DNA of 64,000 bases from Diphasiastrum complanatum (taxonomy: Eukaryota > Streptophyta > Lycopodiopsida > Lycopodiales > Lycopodiaceae), in assembly GCA_029204225.1 (NCBI GenBank), contig CM055097.1:38371106-38435105 (forward strand). The letters run 5' to 3'. Shown here in pieces: positions 11,295 through 21,264 of the stretch. The translations under genes were made by a program, and so were the position numbers. Positions within the stretch are counted from its first letter, which is position 1; each line of letters begins with the position of its first letter. The notes below the pieces were generated by a model that saw only the letters and a list, made by a program, of their open reading frames with translations, did not search any database and was not told the DNA's origin.

Positions 11295-11308
11295 TTCACA
11301 CGTGTGAA
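11295..11308. promoter_or_regulatory. 14-bp palindrome with G-box core
   Basis: TTCACACGTGTGAA is a perfect palindrome around CACGTG, the binding core of plant bHLH and bZIP factors. The same 14 bases occur in the 3' LTR (16503-16516), in copia C (10723-10736) and in element L (36799-36812, 40563-40576). Function is inferred from the motif only. Confidence 0.55.
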
Positions 11309-11509
11309 ATGCAGGTTGTAGGCTCTGAAGTACGGACAGGGACAGCAAGTTTCTGTTTGTGGAAGCTTATGATCAGATTTTGATGTTTAGTTGATGTTTA
11401 GTATGCTTAACATCACAATTTCTATCATTTTTTCAATCTAGATGTGCATAACTTCCATGGCCAAGATCTTTATGAAACTTTAGCATCTTTTGGATCTGAG
11501 TTTTTCACA

Positions 11510-11521
11510 TGGTATCAGAGC
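11510..11521 (+). other. Primer-binding site, tRNA-iMet (copia D)
   Basis: TGGTATCAGAGC starts at the base after the LTR and matches the complement of the 3' end of plant initiator Met tRNA. The leader that follows (11522-12118) is about 600 bases and shows no supported coding sequence. Confidence 0.9.
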
Positions 11522-12118
11522 ATTAGGCGGCCAAATGTGCAGGTTTTGCCAGATTTAGAAGAGATTTGTGGGCGAGTTTGCTTTTGTAGCATTCCAATCA
11601 AGTTTCTAGCTAAAAATCTTGTTGATTTATGTGTAGAAATTGGATCTTTGTGATCAAAACATCATTTGTATGCATTTCAATCGAAGTAGGGCGAATTCCC
11701 TCTGTACTTATCAGAATAAGGAGACAAAAATTGTTTTGGAAAGAGGGAGATGCAAGATCCAACAAGATCCTATTAGTTTTCCATTCTAGCATATAGTTTT
11801 TTGATTCAATTTCTTGCTTCTTCATGTCAAAAACTTCAAAATTGATGTAACCCTCTGATTTTCAGTTTGCTGAATGATTCAAGAGTGTATTTCAATCTTA
11901 GGAGTGAGGGAAAAGCAAGTATATTGAGGTTTGGTCTTGGTTTGATCAAGAAATCATAAAACTAGTGGCTAAAATTAAGGAAAAAGTGAGGAAAAGAGAG
12001 AAAAAGTAAGGTTTTAGGTTCCAAATCTTTGTGATTTCTTCTTGTGTTTCATTTGTTGATTCAAGAGAGTGCTTAGTGCATTGGAACAGGTCAAAGATCA
12101 GAGATCAATCATTGCAAC

Positions 12119-15100
12119 ATGGCTACAAATGGAGGCTACATGTTGGAAAGCAATGATAGGCTTACCTCCCTCAACTATTCTACTTGGAAAGTAAGGATGG
12201 AGTCTTTGCTTGAGATGAATGAGTTGATGGATATTGTTGTAGGTGTGGAGGAGAGACCTTTGGCACCTCAAGAACAATTGAGGTATGACAAGAGGGCAAA
12301 GAAAGCCCTTCACATGATCAAGATGAATGTGACAAATGAGCTTATCAAAGAGGTTGGTAAGTGCACATCATCTAGTGAAGCTTGGGAAGCCTTGAAGAAG
12401 GTTTATGAATCCAAGTCTACTTCTAGAGTGTTGACTTTAAGAAGGCAAATCTTTTCTTGTATGCAAAAGAAGAGTGAGAATGGACATGCTTTTGTTTTGA
12501 GAGTTAAAGCATTGAATGATGAGTTAGCATGCATTAATGATGGCATAAATAATGAGGAGCTTGTTCAAGTGATTCTCAATGGCTTGTTGGATGATCATGC
12601 TAATCTTGTTCAAAGTTATGCTATCCAAAAATGTTTACCAAGTGTTGGAGACTTGCAAGAGGTCTTGTTGGCTGAAGAATTCAGGTTGCAAGCAAGAGTG
12701 GGAGCATCTTCTACATCTCAAGGAGGAGAAGAGGAGGCAATGTTCTCTAAAGGCAAGTTCAAGGGCAAAGGTAAAAGCAATTGGTCTAAAGGGCAAGACC
12801 AAGGTGAGCACTCTACTTTTGGCAAAAAGAAGGATAGATCTAAGCTAAAATGTTTCTATTGTGGAGTCAAAGGGCATTTTGCTAGTGATTGTTTTAAGAA
12901 AAAGAGGGATCAAGGGGAAAAGCAAACCAATCTAACTATTGATGAGGGTGGGGATGAGCTTCTTTCAAATGATGCTTTTGTTATGTCATCTTGCTTGTTG
13001 GCTAATCATGGAGACATTGATCCTTGGTGGATTGATAGTGGAGCCACTTCTCATATGACATATCATAAAGAGTATTTTTCATCTTTAATGGCATTTGATG
13101 GTGATAGGAAGGTAATCTATACCGCAAATGATGGTGAGTGTGCAATCAAGGGGATTGGCACAATTCCTATTTCACTTTCTACAAATAGGAATATAGAATT
13201 GAAAGATGTTTTGCTCATTCCATCCATTACCAAGAACTTACTTAGTGTAAGCCAAATGCTTGACAAAGGATTCAAAGTTGAGTTTGATGGTGATGCTTGC
13301 TTGATCAAAAAGGGGTGTAGTATCATTGCAAAAGGGAAAAGGCAAGGGAAATTGTTCAAGCTTGATGCATGTGTTGTTGCTAACCAAGTTGGATGCATGG
13401 CAAATGAACAAATGTCAATTCAAGAGGTATGGCATAAAAGGATGGGACATCTCAACTACAAGGCCTTGGAGGTAATAGCCAAAAAGGAGGTAGTAAGGGG
13501 ACTTCCCAAGTCTCTTACTTGCTTGAATCATGTTTGTGAAGAATGTGCTTTGTCTAAATCACATAGATTGCCATATACTAGATCTATATCTAGATCTAAG
13601 ATGCCTTTTTCTCTCTTGCATTCGGATATTCATGGTGTTACTACAATTAGCAATGGAGGTGCTAAGATGTATGTAACTTTCATTGATGATTTTAGTAGAT
13701 TTTGTTGGGTTTATCTACTAAAGAGCAAGGATGAGGTGTTTGATGTGTTTGTCAAGTTCAAAGTTGCTATTGAGACTCAATTTACAACCAAAATCAAATG
13801 CTTGAGGAGCGACAATGGTGGTGAATACATTTCTAACAAATTCAAAGCCTTTTGCGATGAGCATGGGATCAAGAGGGAGTACACATGTCCAAGAACACCA
13901 CAACAAAATGGAGTGGCCGAGAGGAAGAATAGAACCTTGTGTGAGAGTGCAAAGGCAATGAGATTGAATGCTAATCTTCCTAAACCTTTTTGGAGTGATG
14001 CTTTGTTGTGTGCAAATTTCCTATGCAATAGATGGCCAAGTGTTGTATTGGAAGGAAAAACCCCTTTTGAAGCTTTGTTTGGTACGAAGCCTAATGTCAA
14101 GTTTCTAAGAACTTTTGGATGCATTTGCTACTTCAACATTACTCTTGATGATAGAACTAAGGAGGATCCATCTTCAAGAAAGGGCATTTTTGTTGGTTAT
14201 AGTGAAGTAAGCAAAGCATATAGGATTTATGTTCCTTCAATCAAGAAAGTGTTCACAAGTAGGGATGTCATTTTTGATGAAGGTAACATTCCAAAAGTTG
14301 TTTCAAGTGATGATGGTGTTGTTGCAACTAATGTGCTTGATGACAATGGAGTTGATGACACATTGGATGTGGATGTTGAAGAAGCCTCTTCAAGTCAAAT
14401 TCCAAGGAGAACTCCAAGGCATAAAGTGAAACCCTCAAGGCTCACTTATGATGGCAAAGGTAAGCAAGTGGTGGATGGATCCAACTATGCTTTCCTAACT
14501 TCTTTTGATGTACCTTCATGTGTAGATGAAGCAAGGCAAAAAGAGGAATGGATCCAAGCAATGGATCTTGAGTTTGAAGCACTTATGAAGAACAACACAT
14601 GGAGATTGGTGGAGCTTCCAAAGGGCAAAAGTGCAATTGGATGCAAATGGATCTTCAAGGTAAAGACAAATCAAGATGGATCTATCAACAAGTTGAAGGC
14701 AAGGTTGGTGGCTAAAGGTTATGCTCAAGAGCATGGCATTGACTATGAGGAAACCTTTGCACCCGTGGCAAAGATGGTGAGCATAAGAGTAATCATTTCC
14801 CTTGCAACTCTTTATGGATGGGATCTTTGGCAATTAGACATTTCTAATGCTTTCTTGAATGGTGATCTTGAAGAGGAAGTCTACATGGAGCAACCCGAGA
14901 GCTATGTTTCTCATAGCAAGCCTAATCATGTGTGTTTTCTACAAAAAAGTTTGTATGGTCTTAAGCAAGCACCAAGGAGTTGGTATGCTAGGCTTAACTC
15001 TTTTCTACTTTCTCAAAACTTCACTATGAGTGAGTATGATCATTCACTTTACTTTAGAATTAGTGCTAATGATGTTACAATCCTTCTAATTTATGTGGAT

Positions 15101-16069
15101 GACATTATTTTAAGTGGAGGGAACAAGGAAGATATAGAAGATATCAAGAAAGCACTAAAAAAGGAATTTGAAGTGCATGATCTTGGTCTTTTGAGCTATA
15201 TCTTAGGAATAGAAGTAATTAGAACTTCTCAAATCACTTTTATTTCACAAGAGAAGTATGCTATTTCTATTCTCAATAGATTTCATATGGTAGATGCAAA
15301 TCCTATTGATACACCTATGGAATCACATGTAAAGCTAACTATAAGAGGTAATGAAAGATCCTTCGAGGACATTACTCTCTATAGGAAGCTAATAGGTTCT
15401 CTTATATATCTAACCATCACAAGACCTGATTTATCTTATTGTGTTGGTAGATTAAGCCAATTCATGCAAGATCCTAGCATAGAACATTGGAAACTAGGAA
15501 AGAGGATCTTGAGATACATCTCGGGAACAAAAGATTTTGGCATTGTTTATAGAGGCTCATCACCTAACTTATTTGGTTTTTCAGATTCAGATTTTGCAGG
15601 AGACCTTATGGATAGAAAATCCATAAATGCACATGCTATTTTCATAGGTGATGGAGCTATCTCATGGATGTCGAAGAAACAAGCAACTATATCACTTTCT
15701 TCTAGTGAGGCCGAGTACAAAGCTTTGACATCATGCACAAAGGAGATGGTGTGGATCAAGAGGATGATTATGGAGCTTCATTTGCTGGATTTTTCAGAGA
15801 GTCCAATCATCTTTTGTGACAACCTTTCAGCCCAAAGTCTAGCAAGCAATCCGGTTTTCCATGCAAGGAGCAAACATATCGAGGTGGCTTACCATTTTGT
15901 GAGAGAACAAGTGTTGGCAAAAGAGATCAAGCTTGAACATGTCCCATCAAAGGAATGTGTGGCTGATATCTTTACCAAAGCATTGGGAAAGGACTTATTT
16001 TTCAAGCATAGAACAAGTCTTGGTGTACTTTCTAAATCTATGCTAAAACTAGTTGAAGAGGGAGTGTGA
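12119..16069 (+). CDS. Gag-Pol polyprotein of copia D, intact
   Basis: A single frame of 1316 codons encodes the whole copia set. The gag (UBN2-type) domain covers about residues 10-230, and the CCHC knuckle CFYCGVKGHFASDC is at 245-258. The protease active site DSGA is at 306-309. The GAG-pre-integrase zinc domain has H439, H444, C473 and C476. The integrase triad is D503, D565 and E601 (35 residues between the last two). RT has YVDD at 992-995, and RNase H has D1156, E1197 and D1234. All catalytic residues I could check are present. The ATG at 12119 begins the conserved gag N-terminus also seen in copia C. The stop at 16067 lies just inside the 3' LTR. Gag and Pol share one frame with no frameshift, as is usual for plant copia; how the Gag/Pol ratio is set is not visible. 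It works in virus-like particles in the cytoplasm, then in the nucleus for integration. Confidence 0.97.
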   Translation: MATNGGYMLESNDRLTSLNYSTWKVRMESLLEMNELMDIVVGVEERPLAPQEQLRYDKRAKKALHMIKMNVTNELIKEVGKCTSSSEAWEALKKVYESKSTSRVLTLRRQIFSCMQKKSENGHAFVLRVKALNDELACINDGINNEELVQVILNGLLDDHANLVQSYAIQKCLPSVGDLQEVLLAEEFRLQARVGASSTSQGGEEEAMFSKGKFKGKGKSNWSKGQDQGEHSTFGKKKDRSKLKCFYCGVKGHFASDCFKKKRDQGEKQTNLTIDEGGDELLSNDAFVMSSCLLANHGDIDPWWIDSGATSHMTYHKEYFSSLMAFDGDRKVIYTANDGECAIKGIGTIPISLSTNRNIELKDVLLIPSITKNLLSVSQMLDKGFKVEFDGDACLIKKGCSIIAKGKRQGKLFKLDACVVANQVGCMANEQMSIQEVWHKRMGHLNYKALEVIAKKEVVRGLPKSLTCLNHVCEECALSKSHRLPYTRSISRSKMPFSLLHSDIHGVTTISNGGAKMYVTFIDDFSRFCWVYLLKSKDEVFDVFVKFKVAIETQFTTKIKCLRSDNGGEYISNKFKAFCDEHGIKREYTCPRTPQQNGVAERKNRTLCESAKAMRLNANLPKPFWSDALLCANFLCNRWPSVVLEGKTPFEALFGTKPNVKFLRTFGCICYFNITLDDRTKEDPSSRKGIFVGYSEVSKAYRIYVPSIKKVFTSRDVIFDEGNIPKVVSSDDGVVATNVLDDNGVDDTLDVDVEEASSSQIPRRTPRHKVKPSRLTYDGKGKQVVDGSNYAFLTSFDVPSCVDEARQKEEWIQAMDLEFEALMKNNTWRLVELPKGKSAIGCKWIFKVKTNQDGSINKLKARLVAKGYAQEHGIDYEETFAPVAKMVSIRVIISLATLYGWDLWQLDISNAFLNGDLEEEVYMEQPESYVSHSKPNHVCFLQKSLYGLKQAPRSWYARLNSFLLSQNFTMSEYDHSLYFRISANDVTILLIYVDDIILSGGNKEDIEDIKKALKKEFEVHDLGLLSYILGIEVIRTSQITFISQEKYAISILNRFHMVDANPIDTPMESHVKLTIRGNERSFEDITLYRKLIGSLIYLTITRPDLSYCVGRLSQFMQDPSIEHWKLGKRILRYISGTKDFGIVYRGSSPNLFGFSDSDFAGDLMDRKSINAHAIFIGDGAISWMSKKQATISLSSSEAEYKALTSCTKEMVWIKRMIMELHLLDFSESPIIFCDNLSAQSLASNPVFHARSKHIEVAYHFVREQVLAKEIKLEHVPSKECVADIFTKALGKDLFFKHRTSLGVLSKSMLKLVEEGV
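16055..16064 (+). other. Polypurine tract of copia D
   Basis: GAAGAGGGAG ends at the base before the 3' LTR (16065) and would prime plus-strand DNA. It lies within the last codons of gag-pol. Confidence 0.85.
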
Positions 16070-16717
16070 AAAATTGTCAACTAGTAGTATTTTCCTAACT
16101 TGAGATTTTGTAGGCCTATGGCCAAATAAAAGTTAGAGATAGGTTCATACATGTATGTAGAGGCCCAAAGTATGTGTACACTACTTTTGAGGTCACATTA
16201 ATTAGAGGAGGTCGAGTGTGGAGCTCTTCTATTGGCTCATAATTTGGTGCATTCCTATTTGACCAAATTTCTAGGTATATGGGTGAATCCTATTGGACCC
16301 CAATTTTAGCCTATCATAAGACAAGTGGCCAAGAGGCACTATGGCTGCTATAAATAGCCATCTCCACGAGTATGTACACATCTCATTTTCATTCTATTGA
16401 ATGAATGTTATGCTCTTTGAAGGTCCATCTTCTTCTCTCTCACTTTTTTGTTCATATCTTGCATTCTAGCCACTAGAATTGTGATTTCTTTGTTGCTATG
16501 GCTTCACACGTGTGAAATGCAGGTTGTAGGCTCTGAAGTACGGACAGGGACAGCAAGTTTCTGTTTGTGGAAGCTTATGATCAGATTTTGATGTTTAGTT
16601 GATGTTTAGTATGCTTAACATCACAATTTCTATCATTTTTTCAATCTAGATGTGCATAACTTCCATGGCCAAGATCTTTATGAAACTTTAGCATCTTTTG
16701 GATCTGAGTTTTTCACA
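16065..16717 (+). repeat. 3' LTR of copia D
   Basis: The LTR is 653 bp and reads the same as the 5' LTR throughout. It includes the TATA box at 16349 and the palindrome at 16503-16516. It is followed by the TSD copy TTTCC and then the rest of the copia C LTR. Confidence 0.96.
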
Positions 16718-17060
16718 TTTCCTACAAAATAGGATCTAAGAAAAATGGTCAACTCTTATCTTCTAGTACTCTATACACACGTGTGAACATCCACTTGCCA
16801 TGTGGGAGCATTTACTCATGCACTTGCAAGGAAAAGCTAATTTGTAGGTGACTAGTCAACTTGACTAAAAACTAGTCATTTCATGTTCACACTAACTAGA
16901 ATGATACAAAATCAATTTGGATATATACAAACATGAAAAATACATCCTTTCACACGTGGGAACAGGCTCCACACATGTGAAATCAGATCATCAACATATT
17001 CTAATGTTTGATCAATATTTACATGAACCAATGTCAAGTGAGAAGTGACAATTTTCAACA
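16718..17060 (-). repeat. 5' LTR of copia C, upstream part
   Basis: On the minus strand the LTR begins TGTTGAAAATTGTCAC at 17060 and continues to 16718, where D interrupts it. Joined to 10337-10856 it gives a total of about 860 bases. It contains the two-part module at 16949-16982 (minus strand ACACATGTGTGGAGC ... CCCACGTGTGAA), also found in element L, and a further ACACACGTGTGAAC near 16776. Confidence 0.7.
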
Positions 17061-18222
17061 ATTTTTCAAGAATATATCTCCTAGGTACTTGTCTTATAAA
17101 TTAAGGGCTAGACCTTTAATAGGAAAATACATTGCCTTGGATAACCCTTAACTAGGTCATCCATACGAAATGACTAGTTATGAAAAGACATGTTAAACTA
17201 GAGTAACTTTAACTCATAGTTAAGTATACCTCTTATGGTATAGTTGAACATATTTTCAGTTTAATTCTTAACTAGATCCTTTCGCGGGAGTGACGCACCT
17301 ATTGTTTAAGAGGTGTGTTTGTTTGCCCCATAGAACATATATTGATCTCACACTTCAGTCTCGATCATCGAGAGAGAAGAGTTCATGCTTATGTAAGAGA
17401 TTGAAGAAGTGAATAGAGTTCTATGAGTTATTCTCCCTTATCTCTGTTCTCCGCACTGTTGAGTGCGAGTGATCTTGAGTCTGCTAACAATCTCTAACGC
17501 ATTTCATGAATTACTCTCTGATCAGACAGACGCTCTAGTGCATTACAGTCGTTTGTTGTGTTTCCGTAAAGCATGCTCTAAAGAACTGTCTTAAAATCAT
17601 CTTATTCGTCTGTCGCGAATACTTTCTTTTCGACACTCGAATAATGACTATCTTTGTGCAGTCTAGCATGATCATTGAATTAAGTTGTATGTATACAAAT
17701 AAGATGACAGTCCTTGTCTGAAGAATTGAGTCTCTGATCTGTTTTCCTGATCGGCATTGACATAAGTTTCTAACGTGCTCTAAAACCATTCGTGCTCTTT
17801 AACCATTAAGTTGGGCTTTAGTTGTTGAGGACTATTGTCTAGGAGCGAATAGTTCGCGAACTCAATTAATTAATTGTCTATGCAGTCACGAATACATCGA
17901 ACAATTCTCGATTCTCTGTTGACACCTTAGTCAGCCAGAGTTTAGTCTACTGTACTACTCTGATAACATTTCATTTGTAGAATAGGCTTCCATCAATTTG
18001 ATAGAGGCCAGATTGTTGTTCTGAATTCATTAACATTACCCATTCCAAATATAAGTTATACTGGTTACTTTTTAATGTCTGTCAACAACCAAAATAACAT
18101 TCGAAACCACCTGCCATAATTACACCAAAAACATAACTTTCTAATGTTGTCCTCTGTGGGAACAATACTTTTCACTACAAAATCTATATTAACCCTGTTG
18201 GTATAGCACAACATTAACCAAT
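17061..18222 (+). repeat. 5' LTR of Athila/Tat-like gypsy E, left end unresolved
   Basis: This noncoding stretch ends a few bases before a tRNA-Asp-type primer site, so it should be the 5' LTR of the element whose gag follows at 18296. The left boundary is hidden by copia C, which either truncated it or inserted into it. Confidence 0.5.
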
Positions 18223-18225
18223 TTT

Positions 18226-18246
18226 TGGCGCCGTTTCCAAGGATAG
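18226..18246 (+). other. Primer-binding site, tRNA-Asp type (gypsy E)
   Basis: TGGCGCCGTTTCCAAGGATAG resembles the complement of the plant tRNA-Asp 3' end (TGGCGCCGTTGCCGGGGAT), the primer of Athila-group gypsy elements, with three mismatches. Confidence 0.75.
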
Positions 18247-18295
18247 TTTAGGTAAGTTATAAGAAATCTGACACATCTATTTCCATCTCTAATGT

Positions 18296-18800
18296 ATGTC
18301 AGATAGAGAATCGAGATTAGAAAGATACCGGAAGCTTAGAGAGCAGTTTTTACGAAGACAGAGTGAAAGTATTAGTCGTAGAAATCTAGACAAAATCATT
18401 GCTCGGTTACTTGAACTCCTGATTAGCTTCAGTATGGAGGGTCTTGCTGCACGCTTCACTTCTATCTCTAAAATTAAATATGATTATTTTAAAGAGACCA
18501 GCTCCGATGATGCAGATAGCTATGTCTTACAATTTGAGTCGATAGCCAATACGAATAACGAGGGAACTGACGTAGACAAACTACGAATTTTCCCTGGTAT
18601 GCTAAGAAAGCAGGCGCGTATCTGGTATAGCCAGGTAGAACTAGGCTATGTAGGAACTTGGTACCTATTGAAAGATGCGTTTCTGAACCAGTTCAGAGAG
18701 ATAGGTTACAAATCAGAATTCATGGATGACTGAATAATGTTCAGAAGAAGAGTAAAGAATATCTTCGCAAAGATAATGTTCTCATCATCTATGAGCAAGG
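18296..18800 (+). pseudogene. gag fragment of gypsy E
   Basis: The open piece 18296-18733 holds a Retrotrans_gag-type domain (YDYFKETSSDDADSYVLQFE, then LRIFPGMLRKQARIWY and TWYLLKDAFLNQFREIGYKS). This is the pattern of Athila/Tat gag. It ends at a TGA (18731). In another frame a plausible continuation (NNVQKKSKEYLRKDN) runs to about 18795, where copia F integrase begins. The rest of the element is absent. Confidence 0.75.
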
Positions 18801-19366
18801 GAGGATCCACTTGTTTTGTTACCTTTATTGATGATTTCACAAGATTCACTTGGATATATCTTCTTGCTTCTGAATCTATGGTGTTTGATCATTTTCTTAT
18901 TTTCAAAGCTTATGTTGAGAAGCAATTCTCACTCAAGATTAAAGCTTTTAGATGTGATGGAGGTGGAGATTATATCTCCAATAAACTCCATGACTATTGT
19001 GAGCTTGAAGGCATTAAAAGAGAGTTCTCTTGTGCCTACTCTCCATCTCAAAATGGAGTGGCCAAGAGAAAAAATAGATCCTTATGTGAATGTGCAAAAG
19101 CCATGAAAATTGAGGCATCTTTGCCAAAAGACTTTTGGCGAGAAGCCATAAGTTGTGCAAATTATCTTTGCAATAGACCCCCACATATAGCTCTTGGAGG
19201 AAAGTCACCATATGAGATCTTATATTTGAAGAAGCCTAAGGTTGATCACCTTAGAGTTTTTGGATGCATATGCTTTGCTCATATTCCCTTGGAAACAAGG
19301 AATAAGAATGATCCTACATCATGCAAAGGGATCATGGTTGGATACTCATCCACCAAAAAGGCTTAA
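18785..19366 (+). pseudogene. Integrase core of copia F
   Basis: The frame carries CFVTFIDDFTRFTWIYLL, the second core Asp as FRCDGGGDYISNK, and the region around the third residue as SPSQNGVAKRKNRSLCE. Here the usual VAERKN has become VAKRKN, so the catalytic Glu is Lys. The first Asp (normally HSD or HTD) lies in the part lost at the fusion with gypsy E. The C-terminal motif FGCICFAHIPLETRNKNDPT is kept. A TAA at 19364 ends the piece. Confidence 0.85.
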
Positions 19367-19689
19367 AGAGTCTTTGTTATCTCTACTTCTCAAGTGATTG
19401 AAAGTAGAGATGTCATTTATCTGTTGAAGGGGTCGAGATCAAGTCATCTATAGATGCATCACCAACTATTGCTATTGAAGACAATTATGATGTGATGGGG
19501 TCGAGATTTGAAGAAGATTCTCCTCGGATTTTTTCACCAAGAAGATCTATGAGAGATAGATCGAGTCTAAGAGGCTCTCTTATGTTGATAAAGGCAAGCA
19601 AGTGGATCTTGATTCCACTAATTATGCTTTTTTTGTTTCTCATGAAGAGCCAAAGAATGTACAAGAGGCACTCAATACCAAGGAGTGGT

Positions 19690-20545
19690 ATGATATCATG
19701 AAGCAAGAGTATGATGCATTGATCACCAACAATACTTGGGAGCTTGTAAATTCACCATCCAACAAGCATGCGATTGGCTGAAAGTGGGTATTTCGAATCA
19801 AATGCAATCATGATGGCACCATCAACAAGTTCAAGGCAAGATTATGTGCCAAAGGATTTGCTCAAATCCATGGCATGGACTATGAGGAGATATTTGCACC
19901 TGTTGCAAAGATGGTGACAAAAAGAATTCTTATTTCTCTTGCTTGTTTTTTCAAATGGAAGGTGTTCCAATTAGATGTATTCAATGCTTTTTTAAATGGT
20001 AATCTTGAGGAGGAGATTTATATGGAACAATGTCAAGGATTCATCAAGGATTAGTCCAAAGTGTGCTTGCTCTTCAAAAGTCTTTATGGACAAGCAAGCA
20101 CCAAGATCATGGTACTCAAGACTAAACACTTTTCTTGTCTCACTAGGATTTGTTCTTAGTGACTATGATCCTTCCATGTATATAAATCTTGTTAATAGTA
20201 ATATAGTCATTATTCTAATCTATGTTGATGACATTATTCTTTGTGGAAAGTTGTATCAAGCTACTTAAAGAAACGAAGCTAGCACTTGGAAATGAGTTTA
20301 AAATGCAAGATCTAGGAGATAACCATTACATTCTAGGCTTAGAGATTGACTTTCATGAAGATTATTTTTTATATGTCAATCTAGATATGCGCATTCTATG
20401 TTGAAAAATTTCCAAATGGAAAATTCTAAGAGCATAGACACTCCAATAGAGCAAATTGTGAAAGATCCTAATAAAGGTGATGAAAAATCCTTCGAGGACA
20501 TCACTCTTTTTAGGAGTCTTATAGGCTCCTCCTCATTTTGATCTA
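19690..20545 (+). pseudogene. RT of copia F, broken
   Basis: Pieces seen are WELVNSPSNKHAIG then a stop in place of Cys/Trp (19780), KWVFRIKCNHDGTINKFKAR, MDYEEIFAPVAKMVTKRILI, VFQLDVFNAFLNGNLEEEIY, and, after frameshifts, QAPRSWYSRLNTFLVSLGFV and IYVDDIILCG (catalytic YVDD near 20220). Then comes LGNEFKMQDLGDNHYILGLE, and last SKSIDTPIEQ and the truncated SFEDITLFRSLIGS. At least four lesions prevent a product. Confidence 0.85.
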
Positions 20546-20880
20546 ACTAATTTGGAGATCTTGTGGATTTGAGTCTAAGTGTTTTTCTAGTATTCTCTCT
20601 CTAGCCGAGAGCTATTGGTAGGATTCTCTCTCTACCCAAGGAGAGGAGCTTAATTTTACCTAGTTTTATTTTGGAACACTTCCCACACGTGTGTATGTAC
20701 TTTGGAAGTGAGTTAATGCATGTAGTAGTGTGTTTTTGCCATTGAGAGCTAGATAGATTTTGAATCTCAATCTAATCTTGATCATTGTGCATCCACACAC
20801 CTTAGGAGATCTAAATCACATGTAGTGGACACTCCACACATGTGAATTTCACACTCCTTACATTCAAGGGAACATGAACA
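20546..20880 (+). other. Noncoding, LTR-like remnant
   Basis: No coding sequence is seen. It holds a CCCACACGTGTGTATG near 20684 and a CCACACATGTGAATTTCACAC near 20843, the same motif family found in the copia LTRs, and CT-rich runs. It may be the LTR of copia F, but no ends can be fixed. Confidence 0.35.
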
Positions 20881-21010
20881 AAAAAAATAGATCCAAGATA
20901 CTCAAGAGACCAACTTTTGGCTTCTTATGCAACAATTTGATAGGGCCAAGGAGGATAGAGAACGCGAGCGGAGAAGGGAGCAGGAATATTTGCGGAACAA
21001 CTATCCTCCT
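20881..21010 (+). pseudogene. Possible gypsy gag fragment
   Basis: One frame reads FDRAKEDRERERRREQEYL, a charged helical segment of the kind found in gypsy gag N-terminal parts. It is too short for a family assignment. Confidence 0.25.
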
Positions 21011-21264
21011 TCAAAATAGTTGAAAGGAAGAAGCCAAAGGTAAGTGTCGCATATTTTGAGAAAGTGCAAAAATGTGAACTGTGCGACACTTGGTGTATTT
21101 CTACAGGCTATTGAAAAAGTAATGTATTTCTGCAAACTTGTTCTAAATGCTAGTTTGTGGAAGTCCTTGAAGATGGCCAAGTCTTCAATGGTCTTCAAAT
21201 AGTTGAACTTAACATTTGAACATGGAGAATAATAGAATTGGTTACCCTTTGTTGGAGAGATCAA

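Larger units (their letters stand above)
10857..11509 (+). repeat. 5' LTR of copia D
   Basis: The 653-bp LTR starts TGTGAAAAATTG and ends GTTTTTCACA. It holds the TATA box at 11141 and the palindrome TTCACACGTGTGAA at 11295-11308, about 150 bases downstream of the TATA, so probably in the R/U5 part. It should drive transcription of the element by RNA polymerase II. Confidence 0.96.
10857..16717 (+). mobile_element. Complete young Ty1/copia retrotransposon D
   Basis: The element is 5861 bp. It has two 653-bp LTRs in which I see no difference on reading, ending in the 9-bp inverted repeats TGTGAAAAA / TTTTTCACA. A 5-bp target-site duplication TTTCC lies at 10852-10856 and 16718-16722. The primer site touches the 5' LTR, a polypurine tract touches the 3' LTR, and one uninterrupted gag-pol frame (12119-16069) lies between. 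Everything needed for autonomous retrotransposition is visible, and identical LTRs indicate very recent insertion. It landed in the LTR of copia C. Confidence 0.96.
7236..17060 (-). mobile_element. Old Ty1/copia retrotransposon C, split by element D
   Basis: On the minus strand the order is: 5' LTR (17060-16718 plus 10856-10337), primer site (10336-10321), leader (10320-9742), gag, protease, integrase and the first part of RT, ending at 7236. This is the copia order, with integrase before RT. The second half of RT, RNase H and the 3' LTR are missing. Element D (10857-16717) sits inside the 5' LTR. Gag and integrase carry internal deletions, so C is inactive. Confidence 0.85.
18785..20545 (+). 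mobile_element. Truncated Ty1/copia element F (integrase and RT only)
   Basis: The copia pol order is kept (integrase 18785-19366, linker, RT 19690-20545). Gag, protease, the HHCC domain and RNase H are absent. Both ends are cut: on the left it joins gypsy E gag, and on the right it stops soon after the RT thumb. Bases 20546-20880 may be LTR sequence. Confidence 0.8.
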
